Part shown: positions 29,347-39,204 of the stretch, piece after piece
How the letters are laid out: the number at the start of each line of letters is the position of its first letter
Numbering within the stretch: position 1 is the first letter of the stretch
Origin: Clostridium sp. D43t1_170807_H7
Lineage (GTDB): Bacteria; Bacillota; Clostridia; Clostridiales; Clostridiaceae
DNA: 64,000 bases
NCBI RefSeq assembly: GCF_015555905.1
Contig: NZ_JADNLK010000009.1
Coordinates: 1-64,000 of the forward strand
Direction of reading: 5' to 3'
Notes under the pieces: model-generated
Database searches by the model: none
What the model saw: the letters and a program-made list of their open reading frames with translations, nothing else
What the model was told of the DNA's origin: nothing
Translations under genes and position numbers: made by a program

Positions 29347-30879
29347 CTATTTTATTAAAGATTCACCTGTCATTTCAGCAGGAACATCTAATCCCATTAC
29401 TGTTAACATTGTTGGTGCTATATCAGCTAACTTACCATCTTTTAAAGATTTACCTTCTGTGTGGTTAGATACCCATACAAATGGAACTGGATCAGTTGTG
29501 TGAGCTGTAAATGGCTTTCCTGTTTCAGCATCAATCATAGTTTCAGCATTTCCGTGGTCAGCAGTAATAAATACTGTTCCATCTAATTCTAAAACTTTAT
29601 CAACTACTCTTCCTAAGCATGTATCCACAGCTTCAACAGCCGCTTTAGCAGCTTCTAAAACTCCAGTATGTCCAACCATATCTGGGTTAGCATAGTTTAA
29701 TATAACCATGTCATATTTTCCTGAATCTAATCTATTTATTAATTCATCAGTTAATTCTGGTGCGCTCATTTCTGGCTTTAAGTCGTAAGTTGCAACCTTT
29801 GGAGATGCAATAAGAGCTCTGTCTTCACCTTCGTTTTCTTTTTCAACACCACCGTTGAAGAAGAATGTAACGTGAGCGTACTTTTCTGTTTCTGCTATTC
29901 TTAATTGATTTAATCCCTTAGAAGCAACATATTCACCTAAAGTATTAGTAATTGCTTCTGGTCTGTAAGCAACTTCAACACCTTCTAAAGTCTTATCGTA
30001 TTGAGTCATTGTTACAAATACTAAATCTAAAGTTTCTCTTTCAAATCCTGCAAATTCTTTATCGTTTATAGCTCTAGTTATTTCTCTAGCTCTATCAGGT
30101 CTGAAGTTAAAGAATACTACTGAATCTCCATTCTTTATTGTTCCAGTTGGAGCTCCATTTTCTTCAATAACGCATGGTAATACGAACTCATCTGATTTGT
30201 TATCAGCATAAGATTTTTCCATACATGCAACAGCAGATGTAGCAGTTTCACCTTTTCCAAGTACCATTGCATCGTAAGCTAATTGTACTCTTTCCCATCT
30301 GTTATCTCTATCCATTGCATAGTATCTTCCTGAAATACTAGCAATTTTACCTACTCCGATTTCAGCCATGTAGTTTTCTAATTCAACTACGAAGTCTTTA
30401 CCTGAACCTGGAGCAACGTCTCTACCATCCATGAAGCAATGAACATATACGTTCTTAACTTCTTGCTCTTTAGCTAATTTTAATAATCCTTTTAAATGAT
30501 CTATATGAGAGTGAACTCCACCATTAGATAATAATCCCATTAAGTGTAATGCAGCATTATCTTTCTTAGCATTTTCAATAGCTTTTAATAAAGCTTCATT
30601 CTTGAAGAATCCACCTTCGTTTATTTCTTTAGTTATTCTAGTTAATTCTTGATATATAATTCTTCCTGCACCAATATTTAAGTGTCCAACTTCTGAGTTA
30701 CCCATTTGTCCATCTGGTAATCCAACAAACATACCACTTGCTTGTAATTGTGAGTGAGGATAGTTTGCAACTAATTTATCATAGTTTGGTTTCTTTGCAG
30801 CAGCAACTGCATTTCCATCGCTCTCTGGAGCTATTCCAAATCCATCTAATATCATTAACATTACAGGTTTCTTCGCCAT
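29347..30879 (-). CDS. gpmI: Phosphoglycerate mutase, cofactor-independent
   Basis: Interconverts 3- and 2-phosphoglycerate with two Mn ions. 510 aa, with the serine nucleophile in GQMGNSEVGHLNIG and metal ligands in LDGFG and TADHGNAE. Start at 30879 (MAKKPVMLMILDG) after TTTGGAGGGAATT. The frame runs 26 codons further upstream without a ribosome site. Although in line with tpiA, it has its own promoter and is preceded by a terminator, so it can be expressed separately. Confidence 0.96.
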   Translation of the reverse strand: MAKKPVMLMILDGFGIAPESDGNAVAAAKKPNYDKLVANYPHSQLQASGMFVGLPDGQMGNSEVGHLNIGAGRIIYQELTRITKEINEGGFFKNEALLKAIENAKKDNAALHLMGLLSNGGVHSHIDHLKGLLKLAKEQEVKNVYVHCFMDGRDVAPGSGKDFVVELENYMAEIGVGKIASISGRYYAMDRDNRWERVQLAYDAMVLGKGETATSAVACMEKSYADNKSDEFVLPCVIEENGAPTGTIKNGDSVVFFNFRPDRAREITRAINDKEFAGFERETLDLVFVTMTQYDKTLEGVEVAYRPEAITNTLGEYVASKGLNQLRIAETEKYAHVTFFFNGGVEKENEGEDRALIASPKVATYDLKPEMSAPELTDELINRLDSGKYDMVILNYANPDMVGHTGVLEAAKAAVEAVDTCLGRVVDKVLELDGTVFITADHGNAETMIDAETGKPFTAHTTDPVPFVWVSNHTEGKSLKDGKLADIAPTMLTVMGLDVPAEMTGESLIK

Positions 30880-31010
30880 AATTCCCTCCAAATATATAAA
30901 TACTTTTTTAGTTTCAAAAAAAGTGATAACTTTGTCTTTGTGAGTTTCATTATGCAATTAAAGTGTCTTGAATCTCACTCGTCATTAGTATCATTAATTG
31001 AACCATGTTT

Positions 31011-31039
31011 ATTATACTATAATTATTATTACTAAACAA
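31011..31039 (-). promoter_or_regulatory. Promoter of gpmI
   Basis: TTGTTT (31034-31039), 17-bp spacer, TATAAT (31011-31016). Confidence 0.65.
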
Positions 31040-31132
31040 TATAGTTAGTTTTTTGTAAACGATTGTCTAAAAAATTTTCTGATAATTTATTTTTTACTAA
31101 ATAACCCAAAAATATTTAATTGCTTTATAAAA

Positions 31133-31164
31133 TAAAAAAGAAATCCCTAGCAGAGGATTTCTTT
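31133..31164 (-). terminator. Terminator between tpiA and gpmI
   Basis: AAGAAATCC/GGATTTCTT stem followed by TTTTTTATT on the minus strand. Confidence 0.8.
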
Positions 31165-31175
31165 TTTATTAAATT

Positions 31176-31922
31176 CTAGTAGTTTACGATTTGAGCAAAA
31201 TCAGTAGCAACTAAGCTAGCTCCACCAACTAAAGCACCATCGATATCAGATTGAGCCATTTGAGCTTTTATAGTTCCTGGCTTAACTGATCCACCGTATT
31301 GGATTCTTACTTTGTTAGCAACTTCTTGACCGAACATTTCAGCAACAACGCTTCTTACAGCCATAATTGTTTCGTTAGCTTGCTCATCAGTAGCAGTTTT
31401 ACCAGTTCCAATAGCCCAGATTGGTTCGTAAGCTATAACAACTTTTTCTGCTAATTCTGGTGCTAAACCTTCTAAATCAGCTTTGATTTGAGCTCCAACA
31501 ACTTCGTTAGTTGTTCCATTTTCTCTTTGTTCTAAAGTTTCTCCACAGCAAAGGATTGGAGTTAAGTTGTGAGCGAAAGCAGCTTTAACTTTCTTGTTTA
31601 ATGCTTCATCAGTTTCGTTGAAGTATTCTCTTCTTTCACTGTGTCCTAAAACAACATAGCTAACACCCATAGCTTCTAACATTCCAGGAGCAACTTCACC
31701 AGTGAAAGCTCCTTTTTCTTCAAAGTGCATGTTTTGAGCTGCAACTTTGATGTTTGATCCTTCAACTGCCTTTAATACAGCATCTAAGCAAACAAAAGTA
31801 GGACAAACTACTACATCACAAGTAGCATCCTTTACTAATGGTTTTAATTCGTTTATAACTTTAACAGCTTCTTCTGGAGTGTAGTGCATTTTCCAGTTTC
31901 CAGCGATAATAGCTTTTCTCAT
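31176..31922 (-). CDS. tpiA: Triosephosphate isomerase
   Basis: Interconverts dihydroxyacetone phosphate and glyceraldehyde 3-phosphate. 248 aa, with the substrate lysine in GNWKMHY, histidine in VLGHSERRE, catalytic glutamate in [14 protein letters not shown] and the phosphate loop YGGSVKPG. Start at 31922 after AGAGGTGAATAG. Third structural gene of the cggR operon. Confidence 0.97.
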   Translation of the reverse strand: MRKAIIAGNWKMHYTPEEAVKVINELKPLVKDATCDVVVCPTFVCLDAVLKAVEGSNIKVAAQNMHFEEKGAFTGEVAPGMLEAMGVSYVVLGHSERREYFNETDEALNKKVKAAFAHNLTPILCCGETLEQRENGTTNEVVGAQIKADLEGLAPELAEKVVIAYEPIWAIGTGKTATDEQANETIMAVRSVVAEMFGQEVANKVRIQYGGSVKPGTIKAQMAQSDIDGALVGGASLVATDFAQIVNY

Positions 31923-31958
31923 TCTATTCACCTCTAATAAAATTTTTTGAAAATTTTT

Positions 31959-32087
31959 AGTGACAAGTTTACAGTGACAAATGACAAGTTAAGGTAGAAA
32001 CTCCTAATGGAGTTTCTAAAAATATATTTTTCTAAAATTCAGCTCTGCTGAATTTATTCCTCAACTTGCCACTTATCACTTGTCACT
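31959..32087. repeat. Composite palindromic repeat between pgk and tpiA
   Basis: Outer arms AGTGACAAGT (31959-31968) and ACTTGTCACT (32078-32087) enclose further matching arms (TGACAAGTTAAGG with CCTCAACTTG). Two inner palindromes lie between them: TAGAAACTCC-TAAT-GGAGTTTCTA and AAATTCAGC-TCT-GCTGAATTT. No T run follows, so it is more like a repeat element or mRNA processing structure than a terminator. Confidence 0.65.
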
Positions 32088-32098
32088 CTTAACTGTTT

Positions 32099-33277
32099 CT
32101 ACTTGTCGTTTAAAGCAGCAATTCCTGGTAAAGTTTTACCTTCTAAGAATTCTAATGAAGCTCCACCACCTGTAGAGATGTGAGTCATCTTATCTCCGAA
32201 TCCTAAGATGTTAACAGCAGCAGCTGAGTCTCCTCCACCGATAACTGTTGTAGCATCTGCATCAGCCATAGCCTTAGCAACTGCAATTGTTCCTTTGTTG
32301 AAGTTTTCGAATTCGAATACTCCCATTGGTCCGTTCCAGATAACAGTCTTAGCATCTTTAATTGCATCAGCATATAAAGCTTCTGTCTTAGGTCCGATAT
32401 CTAATCCCATGAATCCAGCTGGAATGTTTTGATCTTCAGTAACTGTAGCTTCAACATCCTTGAATCCATCAGCAATTCTGTGGTCTACTGGTAATAAGAA
32501 TTTAACACCGTTAGCTTCAGCTTTAGCGATCATTTCCTTAGCGTAGTCCATTCTATCATCTTCACATAAAGAAGTTCCGATTTCATATCCTTGAGCTTTT
32601 AAGAATGTATAAGCCATTCCTCCACCAATGATGATTGTATCAACTTTTTCTAATAAGTTGTTGATAACAGCAATCTTATCAGAAACCTTAGATCCACCTA
32701 ATATAGCAACGAAAGGTCTAACTGGATTATTTACAGCTTCTCCTAAGAACTTTAATTCTTTTTGAATTAAGTATCCGCATACAGCTGTGTCTACAAATTT
32801 AGTAACACCTTCAGTTGAAGAGTGAGCTCTGTGAGCAGTTCCGAATGCATCATTAACGTAGATATCACATAAAGAAGCTAATTCTTTAGATAATTCTTCT
32901 CCATTCTTAGTTTCTTCTTTTCTGCATCTAGTGTTTTCTAATAATACAACGTCTCCGTCTTTCATGTCAGCAACAGCTTTTCTAGCGTTTTCTCCAACAA
33001 CTTCTTCATCTCTAGCGAAAACAACTTCTTTACCTAACATTTCGCTTAATCTTACAGCAACTGGTGCTAAAGTCTTAGAAGCATCTTTTCCTAAGTGTGA
33101 GCAAAGTATAACTTTAGCTCCGTTTTCAACTAAGTATTTGATTGTTGGAAGTGCTCCTACTAATCTGTTTTCATCAGTGATAACACCATCTTTTAATGGA
33201 ACGTTAAAGTCACATCTTACTAAAACTCTTTTACCGTTAACTTGAATATCTTCAATTGTCTTCTTATTAAAGCTCAT
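32099..33277 (-). CDS. pgk: Phosphoglycerate kinase
   Basis: Makes ATP from 1,3-bisphosphoglycerate. 392 aa, with the N-terminal [14 protein letters not shown] motif, substrate residues in CSHLGK, and nucleotide-binding GPMGVFE and GGGDSAAA. Start at 33277 following GAGGTGAAAAGA. Second gene after gap, separated from it by a GC-rich hairpin. Confidence 0.97.
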   Translation of the reverse strand: MSFNKKTIEDIQVNGKRVLVRCDFNVPLKDGVITDENRLVGALPTIKYLVENGAKVILCSHLGKDASKTLAPVAVRLSEMLGKEVVFARDEEVVGENARKAVADMKDGDVVLLENTRCRKEETKNGEELSKELASLCDIYVNDAFGTAHRAHSSTEGVTKFVDTAVCGYLIQKELKFLGEAVNNPVRPFVAILGGSKVSDKIAVINNLLEKVDTIIIGGGMAYTFLKAQGYEIGTSLCEDDRMDYAKEMIAKAEANGVKFLLPVDHRIADGFKDVEATVTEDQNIPAGFMGLDIGPKTEALYADAIKDAKTVIWNGPMGVFEFENFNKGTIAVAKAMADADATTVIGGGDSAAAVNILGFGDKMTHISTGGGASLEFLEGKTLPGIAALNDK

Positions 33278-33319
33278 TCTTTTCACCTCATAAATTTATT
33301 CATAGTTTTTCATATAATT

Positions 33320-33363
33320 TTAAAATAGGCCCGGTCTTATAAGTATGCCTTAGAGACCGGACC
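33320..33363 (-). terminator. GC-rich hairpin between gap and pgk
   Basis: GGTCCGGTCT pairs with AGACCGGGCC (33354-33363 with 33328-33337), then TATTTTAAAATT. It is much more GC-rich than its surroundings. It may partly terminate or protect the gap transcript. Confidence 0.6.
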
Positions 33364-33428
33364 CTTTTTAGGATCTTATAAGAGTGCTTTTATAAGCATC
33401 TAAATCCGTATATAATTATCTATTAAAA

Positions 33429-34442
33429 TTAAGCTAATTCAGCGAAGTATTTAATAGTTCTAACCATTTGGCTAGTGTATGAGTTTTCGTTGTCATACCA
33501 TGAAACAACTTGAACTTGGTATAATCCTTCTCCGATTTCAGATACCATTGTTTGAGTTGCATCGAATAATGAACCGTAAGTGATTCCTACGATGTCTGAA
33601 GAAACTAATTCTTCTTCAGTGTATCCGAATGATTCGTTAGAAGCAGCTTTCATAGCAGCGTTTATAGCTTCTTTAGTTACATTTTCACCCTTAACTACTG
33701 CAGTTAAGATTGTAGTTGATCCAGTTGGAACTGGTACTCTTTGTGCAGAACCGATTAATTTTCCGTTTAATTCTGGAATAACTAATCCGATAGCTTTAGC
33801 AGCTCCTGTTGAGTTAGGAACGATGTTAGCTGCAGCAGCTCTAGCTCTTCTGAAGTCACCTTTTCTGTGTGGTCCATCTAATACCATTTGGTCTCCAGTG
33901 TAAGCGTGGATTGTTGACATTATACCAGATTGGATTGGTGCAAAGTCATTTAAAGCTTTAGCCATTGGAGCTAAGCAGTTTGTAGTACAAGATGCAGCAG
34001 ATATTATGTTATCTTCAGCTGTTAATATGTCTTGGTTTACGTTGAATACAACTGTTGGAAGGTCGTTTCCAGCTGGAGCTGATATAACAACTTTCTTAGC
34101 ACCTGCTTCAATGTGAGCTTGAGATTTAGCTTTTGATACGTAGAATCCAGTACATTCTAAAACTACGTCAACACCGATTTCTCCCCATGGTAATTTAGAA
34201 GCATCAGCTTCAGCATAAATTCTGATTTCTTTTCCATCAACAGTGATAGAATCTTCTCCAGCAACAACTTTATCACATAAAGCGTATCTTCCTTGTGCTG
34301 AATCATATTTTAATAAATGAGCTAACATTGATGGGCTTGTTAAATCGTTGATAGCAACTATTTCATACCCTTCTGCTCCAAACATTTGTCTAAATGCAAG
34401 ACGTCCTATACGTCCAAAACCGTTTATTGCAACTCTTACCAT
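33429..34442 (-). CDS. gap: Glyceraldehyde-3-phosphate dehydrogenase
   Basis: Oxidises glyceraldehyde 3-phosphate to 1,3-bisphosphoglycerate with NAD. 337 aa, with the nucleotide-binding [11 protein letters not shown] and catalytic C152 in [10 protein letters not shown]33 in INDL favours NAD over NADP. Start follows TAGGAGGTAATTGTA. First structural gene after the CggR repressor gene. Confidence 0.97.
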   Translation of the reverse strand: MVRVAINGFGRIGRLAFRQMFGAEGYEIVAINDLTSPSMLAHLLKYDSAQGRYALCDKVVAGEDSITVDGKEIRIYAEADASKLPWGEIGVDVVLECTGFYVSKAKSQAHIEAGAKKVVISAPAGNDLPTVVFNVNQDILTAEDNIISAASCTTNCLAPMAKALNDFAPIQSGIMSTIHAYTGDQMVLDGPHRKGDFRRARAAAANIVPNSTGAAKAIGLVIPELNGKLIGSAQRVPVPTGSTTILTAVVKGENVTKEAINAAMKAASNESFGYTEEELVSSDIVGITYGSLFDATQTMVSEIGEGLYQVQVVSWYDNENSYTSQMVRTIKYFAELA

Positions 34443-34520
34443 TACAATTACCTCCTAAAAATAGATATTATATATTTAAAATTAAATTTTAAATCAAATT
34501 AATTAATGCAAAGCTTTGCT

Positions 34521-35555
34521 TTACTTATAACTTTTAATTAACTCCGCAATCTTTCTTGCTGCAGATTCATCAGTAACTAAAACAGCATTAGAATTATTCA
34601 TTTCTGTTGCAATTATAGCCTCTACTTTATTTTCCCCTGCAGCTACAGCAATATGTGTATTAATTTTTTTTGCATCGTTAATATTAATTCCGACTGGAGT
34701 ATTTTCTGAAACTACTTGAGATGCTTTATTAAAATAACACCCAAATGCTTCTCCTACTGCTCCTAGTTTTTCAAGATTACTTATATATTCTTCTGATAAT
34801 CCACGCTTTTTAGCCATGTGAATTGCATTTCCTATTCCATAAATTAAGATATCAGCATTATGAATATTTTCTATAACTTCTTTTATTTGCTTTTCTTTAA
34901 GAAGTCCTTCCAATACTTCCATACTAACATTTTCCGGAATATGCAGAAGCTTATAAGTACCATTAACTTTATTAGCTAATGCTGCTGCTAAATAATTAGC
35001 TTGACTTTCAACTTTTCTTCCCATTCCGCCTCTAGCTGGAATAACAAGAACATCGGAAAAATTACTTACTTTCGGAAATGCTTCAACAACTTCTTTTATT
35101 GTGCTTCCTCCAGTAATGGCGATTATATCATTATCTTTAATTATATTTTTCATATAATTAGCTGCTGCTTTTCCTAATTCCTTAAGTGTTGCTGGATTTT
35201 CTTCAACATTACCTGGAACTATAACAACATCTTTTAATCCTAAGAATGATTTAATACTTTCCTCAATATCATTTAACCCCTTTATTTGATGTATAAACTC
35301 TTTTAAACCTTCTAAGACATGTTGTCCATCTTTGGTAACTGTCATACCTGGAGTATTAATTTCTATTAAGTTTTGTGATTTTAATAAATCAATCTCATTT
35401 CTAACTACTCTTTCGCCAAGATTAAGTTCGCTTGCGAGCATTCTTCTTCCAATAGGTTGGTTATAAAAAATTGTCCTTAAAACATTATATCGTTTTTCTA
35501 GGACTTCCACCAGCTCAGGAACTATCTTTCTTTGCAAATCTAATATTTCCTGCAC
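34521..35555 (-). CDS. cggR: Central glycolytic genes regulator CggR
   Basis: SorC-family repressor of the gap operon, relieved in Bacillus by fructose 1,6-bisphosphate. 344 aa: N-terminal winged helix (RRMLASELNLGERVVRNEI) and a sugar-phosphate-binding domain (IAITGGSTIKEV and VIPARGGMG). GTG start after GGAGGGTCTGTA. It heads the operon and is preceded by a matching operator, so it probably autoregulates. Confidence 0.95.
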   Translation of the reverse strand: MQEILDLQRKIVPELVEVLEKRYNVLRTIFYNQPIGRRMLASELNLGERVVRNEIDLLKSQNLIEINTPGMTVTKDGQHVLEGLKEFIHQIKGLNDIEESIKSFLGLKDVVIVPGNVEENPATLKELGKAAANYMKNIIKDNDIIAITGGSTIKEVVEAFPKVSNFSDVLVIPARGGMGRKVESQANYLAAALANKVNGTYKLLHIPENVSMEVLEGLLKEKQIKEVIENIHNADILIYGIGNAIHMAKKRGLSEEYISNLEKLGAVGEAFGCYFNKASQVVSENTPVGININDAKKINTHIAVAAGENKVEAIIATEMNNSNAVLVTDESAARKIAELIKSYK

Positions 35556-35570
35556 TACAGACCCTCCTTT

Positions 35571-35621
35571 GGACTAAAAACGTCCCAGCAATGACTTTTA
35601 TGTCCCACATCTATTATTATA
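35571..35621 (-). promoter_or_regulatory. CggR operator and promoter of the gap operon
   Basis: The -10 TATAAT lies at 35616-35621, with a weak -35 (TTTCAA) 17 bp upstream. Downstream are two direct repeats: TGGGACATAAAAGTCA and TGGGACGTTTTTAGTCC (35571-35607). This matches the paired GGGAC-N6-GTCC design of the Bacillus CggR operator. Position just past the start point fits a roadblock or occlusion mechanism. Confidence 0.8.
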
Positions 35622-35869
35622 AAACAGATATCTAAATTTTGAAAGTCTTTCTAGTAATTTTTTTAATATTTTTTTATTTTGCTATTTTTTTCATTTATAT
35701 ACGTAATAAAGTTAAGTCATTTTTGCATATTTGAATAGCTTCATTACCCTTTACAACCTATATTAAAAATCTCTTTTTAAATTTTCTCTAATATTTTATA
35801 CTATTTTCGCATATCTATTCAAAAAACAATTCCATTTTTTATTCCAATAAGGGCTATTTAATGATTTAA

Positions 35870-35918
35870 AGTAAAAAAATAGCAAGCAACAATCTAAAAA
35901 CTGCTGCTTGCTATTTAG
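35870..35918 (-). terminator. Terminator of trmL-DegV copy 3
   Basis: Near-perfect 15-bp stem built on ATAGCAAGCA/TGCTTGCTAT, followed by seven T residues on the minus strand. Confidence 0.85.
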
Positions 35919-35922
35919 AATT

Positions 35923-36759
35923 TTATTTTTCAATAAAGAAAATTCCACATGCTCTAGTTCCTGAATGTATTCCCACTGTACATCCAACTTTAGCATCTAT
36001 ATAACTTATATTATTCTCTTCAAAATATTTTTTTAATCCTGAATAAATTTCCTCATTTAAAATTTCTAATAATACTATTGGAGAATTAGTATCTACATTT
36101 CCATTTTCAAAATCAGAAATTACTTTCTTTAAAGCTTTTTTGCTTCCTCTTACTTTATCTTTCACTGCCATTTGCCCATCTTTAACTTCTAAAATAAGCC
36201 TTAAACCTAGAACACTTCCTATAGCACCAGCTGTCTTAGAAAGTCTTCCACCTCTTACTAGATTTTCTAAAGATTCAAAACTTAATGAACTTTTTACTTT
36301 AGGAATTATATTTTTAATCTTTTCTTCAATTTCAAATATACTATCTCCATTATCTCTAAATTCACAAACTTTTAATACTAAAAGCCCTAACCCCGATGTT
36401 ACATTTCTAGAATCAATAACTACTATATCATCAGTATCTAACACATTTTTAGCTATACATGCAGATTGGTATGTTCCACTCATTTCTGATGATAATACTA
36501 AAGTTACTATCTTATATCCTTCATCTAGATATTTTTTAAATACTTCCTCAAATCTATTTGGTGTTACTTGAGCTGTAGTTGGAAGTATATTATCTCTTTC
36601 TATTCTATCTAACATCTCTTTAGTATTTATCTCTACTCCGTCTAAATAACTTTCTTCTCCAAAGTTGATTAATAGCGGTAAAACTTCAATATCTTTCTCT
36701 TTTATAATATCTGACGGTAAATCTAAAGTACTATCAGTAATAATCTTAATTTTTTCCAT
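35923..36759 (-). CDS. DegV family fatty-acid-binding protein (copy 3)
   Basis: 278 aa with IKIITDSTLDLPSD, the loop LPTTAQVTPN, NLVRGGRLSKTAGA and GIHSGTRACG, where the usual HxGPG is HSGTR. It starts 18 nt after trmL and forms a two-gene unit with it. The altered C-terminal motif suggests a different ligand preference from copy 2 (inference). Confidence 0.92.
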   Translation of the reverse strand: MEKIKIITDSTLDLPSDIIKEKDIEVLPLLINFGEESYLDGVEINTKEMLDRIERDNILPTTAQVTPNRFEEVFKKYLDEGYKIVTLVLSSEMSGTYQSACIAKNVLDTDDIVVIDSRNVTSGLGLLVLKVCEFRDNGDSIFEIEEKIKNIIPKVKSSLSFESLENLVRGGRLSKTAGAIGSVLGLRLILEVKDGQMAVKDKVRGSKKALKKVISDFENGNVDTNSPIVLLEILNEEIYSGLKKYFEENNISYIDAKVGCTVGIHSGTRACGIFFIEK

Positions 36760-36777
36760 ACAAGTACCCCCTGCTTT

Positions 36778-37248
36778 CTATTTCATATTTGGAAAGTCTA
36801 TCTGCCTTAATGCCTCATATGCTATAATAGCTACTGTATTTGATAAATTTAAACTTCTTGTACTTGTTTGTACCATTGGCACTCTTATTCCTTTATGTGC
36901 ATTATGTACATCATCCGGCACCCCTGATGATTCTCTTCCAAACATTATGAAATCTCCCTCTTGAAACTTTTCATCTGAGTATATATTTCCACCATGTGTT
37001 GTAGATAAAAATATTCTTCTGTCTCCGTATTTAGCCATAAAATCTTCATAAGATTCATGAACTTCTAATTTTAAGTCCTTCCAATAATCTAAACCTGATC
37101 TTCTAACAGCTTTATCATCAATACTAAATCCTAAAGGCTTTATTAAATGAAGAGTTGAGTCAGTTAAAACGCAAGTCCTTGCTATATTTCCAGTATTTTG
37201 TGGTATCTCTGGTTGATATAAAACTATATTTAAATTCAATGAATTCAC
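36778..37248 (-). CDS. trmL: tRNA (cytidine/uridine-34-2'-O)-methyltransferase
   Basis: SPOUT-class enzyme that methylates the wobble ribose of some tRNAs-Leu. 156 aa, with YQPEIPQNTGNIARTC, the knotted SAM site MFGRESSGVP and the C-terminal LNLSNTVAIIAYEALRQ. Length is typical. Start is supported by GGAGGGTGAATTC. A tRNA-Leu(UAA) gene, a plausible substrate, is at 57.7 kb. Confidence 0.94.
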   Translation of the reverse strand: MNSLNLNIVLYQPEIPQNTGNIARTCVLTDSTLHLIKPLGFSIDDKAVRRSGLDYWKDLKLEVHESYEDFMAKYGDRRIFLSTTHGGNIYSDEKFQEGDFIMFGRESSGVPDDVHNAHKGIRVPMVQTSTRSLNLSNTVAIIAYEALRQIDFPNMK

Positions 37249-37260
37249 CCTCCAAAATAA

Positions 37261-37288
37261 AAAGCAAGATGTTATAACATCTTACTTT
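37261..37288. terminator. Perfect palindrome just before trmL
   Basis: AAAG-AAGATGTTATAACATCTT-CTTT-type hairpin with T residues on the minus side, ending 13 nt before the trmL start. It could terminate read-through from the VanW-like gene or tune trmL expression. Confidence 0.5.
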
Positions 37289-37443
37289 ACACTATTTATA
37301 TACCTTCAATGATACTATATAGTTTTTTAATAGTCAAAGCATTTTACATTTTGTTAAATTTTTTAATTTTATATTATATTTTATAATCTAGCATCTTAAA
37401 TCACCTCTTCTTTTAGTGAACATTTTTACTATTTAAAATTATA

Positions 37444-37504
37444 AATAAAAAATAATCACAATATATAAAATCATAATAATACGAATTATATATTGTGATT
37501 ATTA
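37444..37504 (-). terminator. Terminator of the VanW-like gene
   Basis: 18-bp arms AATAATCACAATATATAA and TTATATATTGTGATTATT, then T residues on the minus strand. Confidence 0.8.
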
Positions 37505-37521
37505 GAATATTTATTTTTTCT

Positions 37522-38997
37522 TTAAGCTGCTGGAGCTTCTTCTGTTACATTCTCTTCTGGGGTTGTTTCATTTTCAGAAGGAACCGCAGGTGTTTCTATC
37601 TTCTTCGTTCCAACACTAACAACTTGATTTCTAGTGGAATATATATCAGTTGATATCAGTTCCTTATTTACTTGAACACCATTTTCATAAGTAATTAAAT
37701 ATCCACTTGCTTTATATCCATTAGCACCTGATGATGTTACAACTCTTGTTCCTTCAGGTAAAGTAGGATCTTGTACCTCTTCTGTACCATAAGTATAAGT
37801 TTCTAATATTTCATTAACAAGTTCATAAGTTTTTCCACCCATAGCTTCTTTATTTCCCCAAATATTAAACACCACCTGATTGCCAGATAAATATCCTTGA
37901 ATATATATTGGGAAATCATATGTATTTACAAACTTATAATCTATGTATCCAGCCGCAACTGTTGCATCTAATCCTGGTTTTGCATAACTAACAGTCATTG
38001 AGTGATTACGTCTTTCAGTAGATCTTATATTAGCTTGTATAACAGCTCTATAAAGAGTACTTGAAACTTGACATACTCCTCCACCATATCCTGGTACTAT
38101 TTTAGAACCAACATATGTATTTGCTTCTTTATATCCCCTTTCTGGAGTTGTTGGACCTATTGTATTATTATAGCTGAATTCATCTCCTGGCATTAATAGC
38201 GTACCATTAATATACCCGCTTGCAATTCTTAGATTTTCAACTCTTCCTGTATCAGCAGTTCCAAAAGTACTTGAATAAGATGACATTACTCCAGTAATTT
38301 TATTTAAATCTGCTGAAGTTATTCTTGGTGAATAATTTTGTAAATCTACGGTCACAGTCTCAATTTTTTCTGGATCTGGATCTATACACTCTTTTATCTT
38401 ATTGCATAAGTCATCTATATCTATATGCTTTCCTGTAACCTCTGGGGTAATAGAAACATTACTACCATTAACTGATATTTTTGCATCTACAGCATCAACC
38501 TTAACTTGATCATTTATGCTATTAACAAATTCTTTAACTTTTTCTTCATCATAGCTTAATACAGTATCAACTTTATAATCAACACCATTTTCTATTATTT
38601 TTTTCTTTTCAAACATTTTCTTATCTTTTCCATAATCCAATGCTTCTTCAACTGTTTCATCAGCACTTACTGATGGGCTAATATCAGAATACTTAAGCTC
38701 AAAAGTTTTATCACCAATAGTTACAGTGATAACCTTATCTCCAATTAAAGAAATTAACTGATCATTCATTATGTTTATTGCTTCTTCCTTAGTCCTACCA
38801 CCTAGGTCTATACCATAAGCTTGTACCCCAGGATATATTTTATCTGCCCATGAATCAACTTCATTTTTTACATTCATGAAATATCCAAAAATTATCCCTG
38901 CAATTAATACTATAATAGTTGATATTATAATTATTAATTTCTTACTTTTAGACATAGCTTTTTTAACCTTACTATCATTTGCTTGTTCGTTACTCAC
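37522..38997 (-). CDS. VanW-family cell-envelope protein
   Basis: 491 aa: cytoplasmic N-terminus, one membrane helix (about 21-43), tandem putative peptidoglycan-binding regions (about 55-240), the VanW domain (FSYNNTIGPTTPERGY, GGGVCQVSSTLYRA, ERRNHSMTVSY), a G5-like segment near 410-465 and an acidic Pro/Glu-rich tail. Anchored outside the membrane. VanW proteins are widespread in sporeformers and their biochemical role is unknown. Single-gene unit. Confidence 0.88.
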   Translation of the reverse strand: MSNEQANDSKVKKAMSKSKKLIIIISTIIVLIAGIIFGYFMNVKNEVDSWADKIYPGVQAYGIDLGGRTKEEAINIMNDQLISLIGDKVITVTIGDKTFELKYSDISPSVSADETVEEALDYGKDKKMFEKKKIIENGVDYKVDTVLSYDEEKVKEFVNSINDQVKVDAVDAKISVNGSNVSITPEVTGKHIDIDDLCNKIKECIDPDPEKIETVTVDLQNYSPRITSADLNKITGVMSSYSSTFGTADTGRVENLRIASGYINGTLLMPGDEFSYNNTIGPTTPERGYKEANTYVGSKIVPGYGGGVCQVSSTLYRAVIQANIRSTERRNHSMTVSYAKPGLDATVAAGYIDYKFVNTYDFPIYIQGYLSGNQVVFNIWGNKEAMGGKTYELVNEILETYTYGTEEVQDPTLPEGTRVVTSSGANGYKASGYLITYENGVQVNKELISTDIYSTRNQVVSVGTKKIETPAVPSENETTPEENVTEEAPAA

Positions 38998-39118
38998 AGT
39001 TCCACTCCTCCCAAAAAATTTATCTATAATTGCTATAATTGCATTATGTTCTAATTATATTCTATTATTCTATTTAATACAATTAATAAAATTATTACAA
39101 TTTCATCAAGTTTAAATT

Positions 39119-39195
39119 AATAGCTTTAAGAATAGCTTTATATATCCATGTCTACTTAATTCTATCTTTATTATACAAAGCTATTCTAAAGTTAC
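39119..39195 (-). terminator. Long palindrome after the GH25 gene
   Basis: Arms of about 19 nt based on AAGAATAGCTTT/AAAGCTATTCTAAA around a 30-nt loop. It is placed where a terminator is expected but lacks a strong T run. Confidence 0.5.
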
Positions 39196-39204
39196 TATCT
39201 TATT

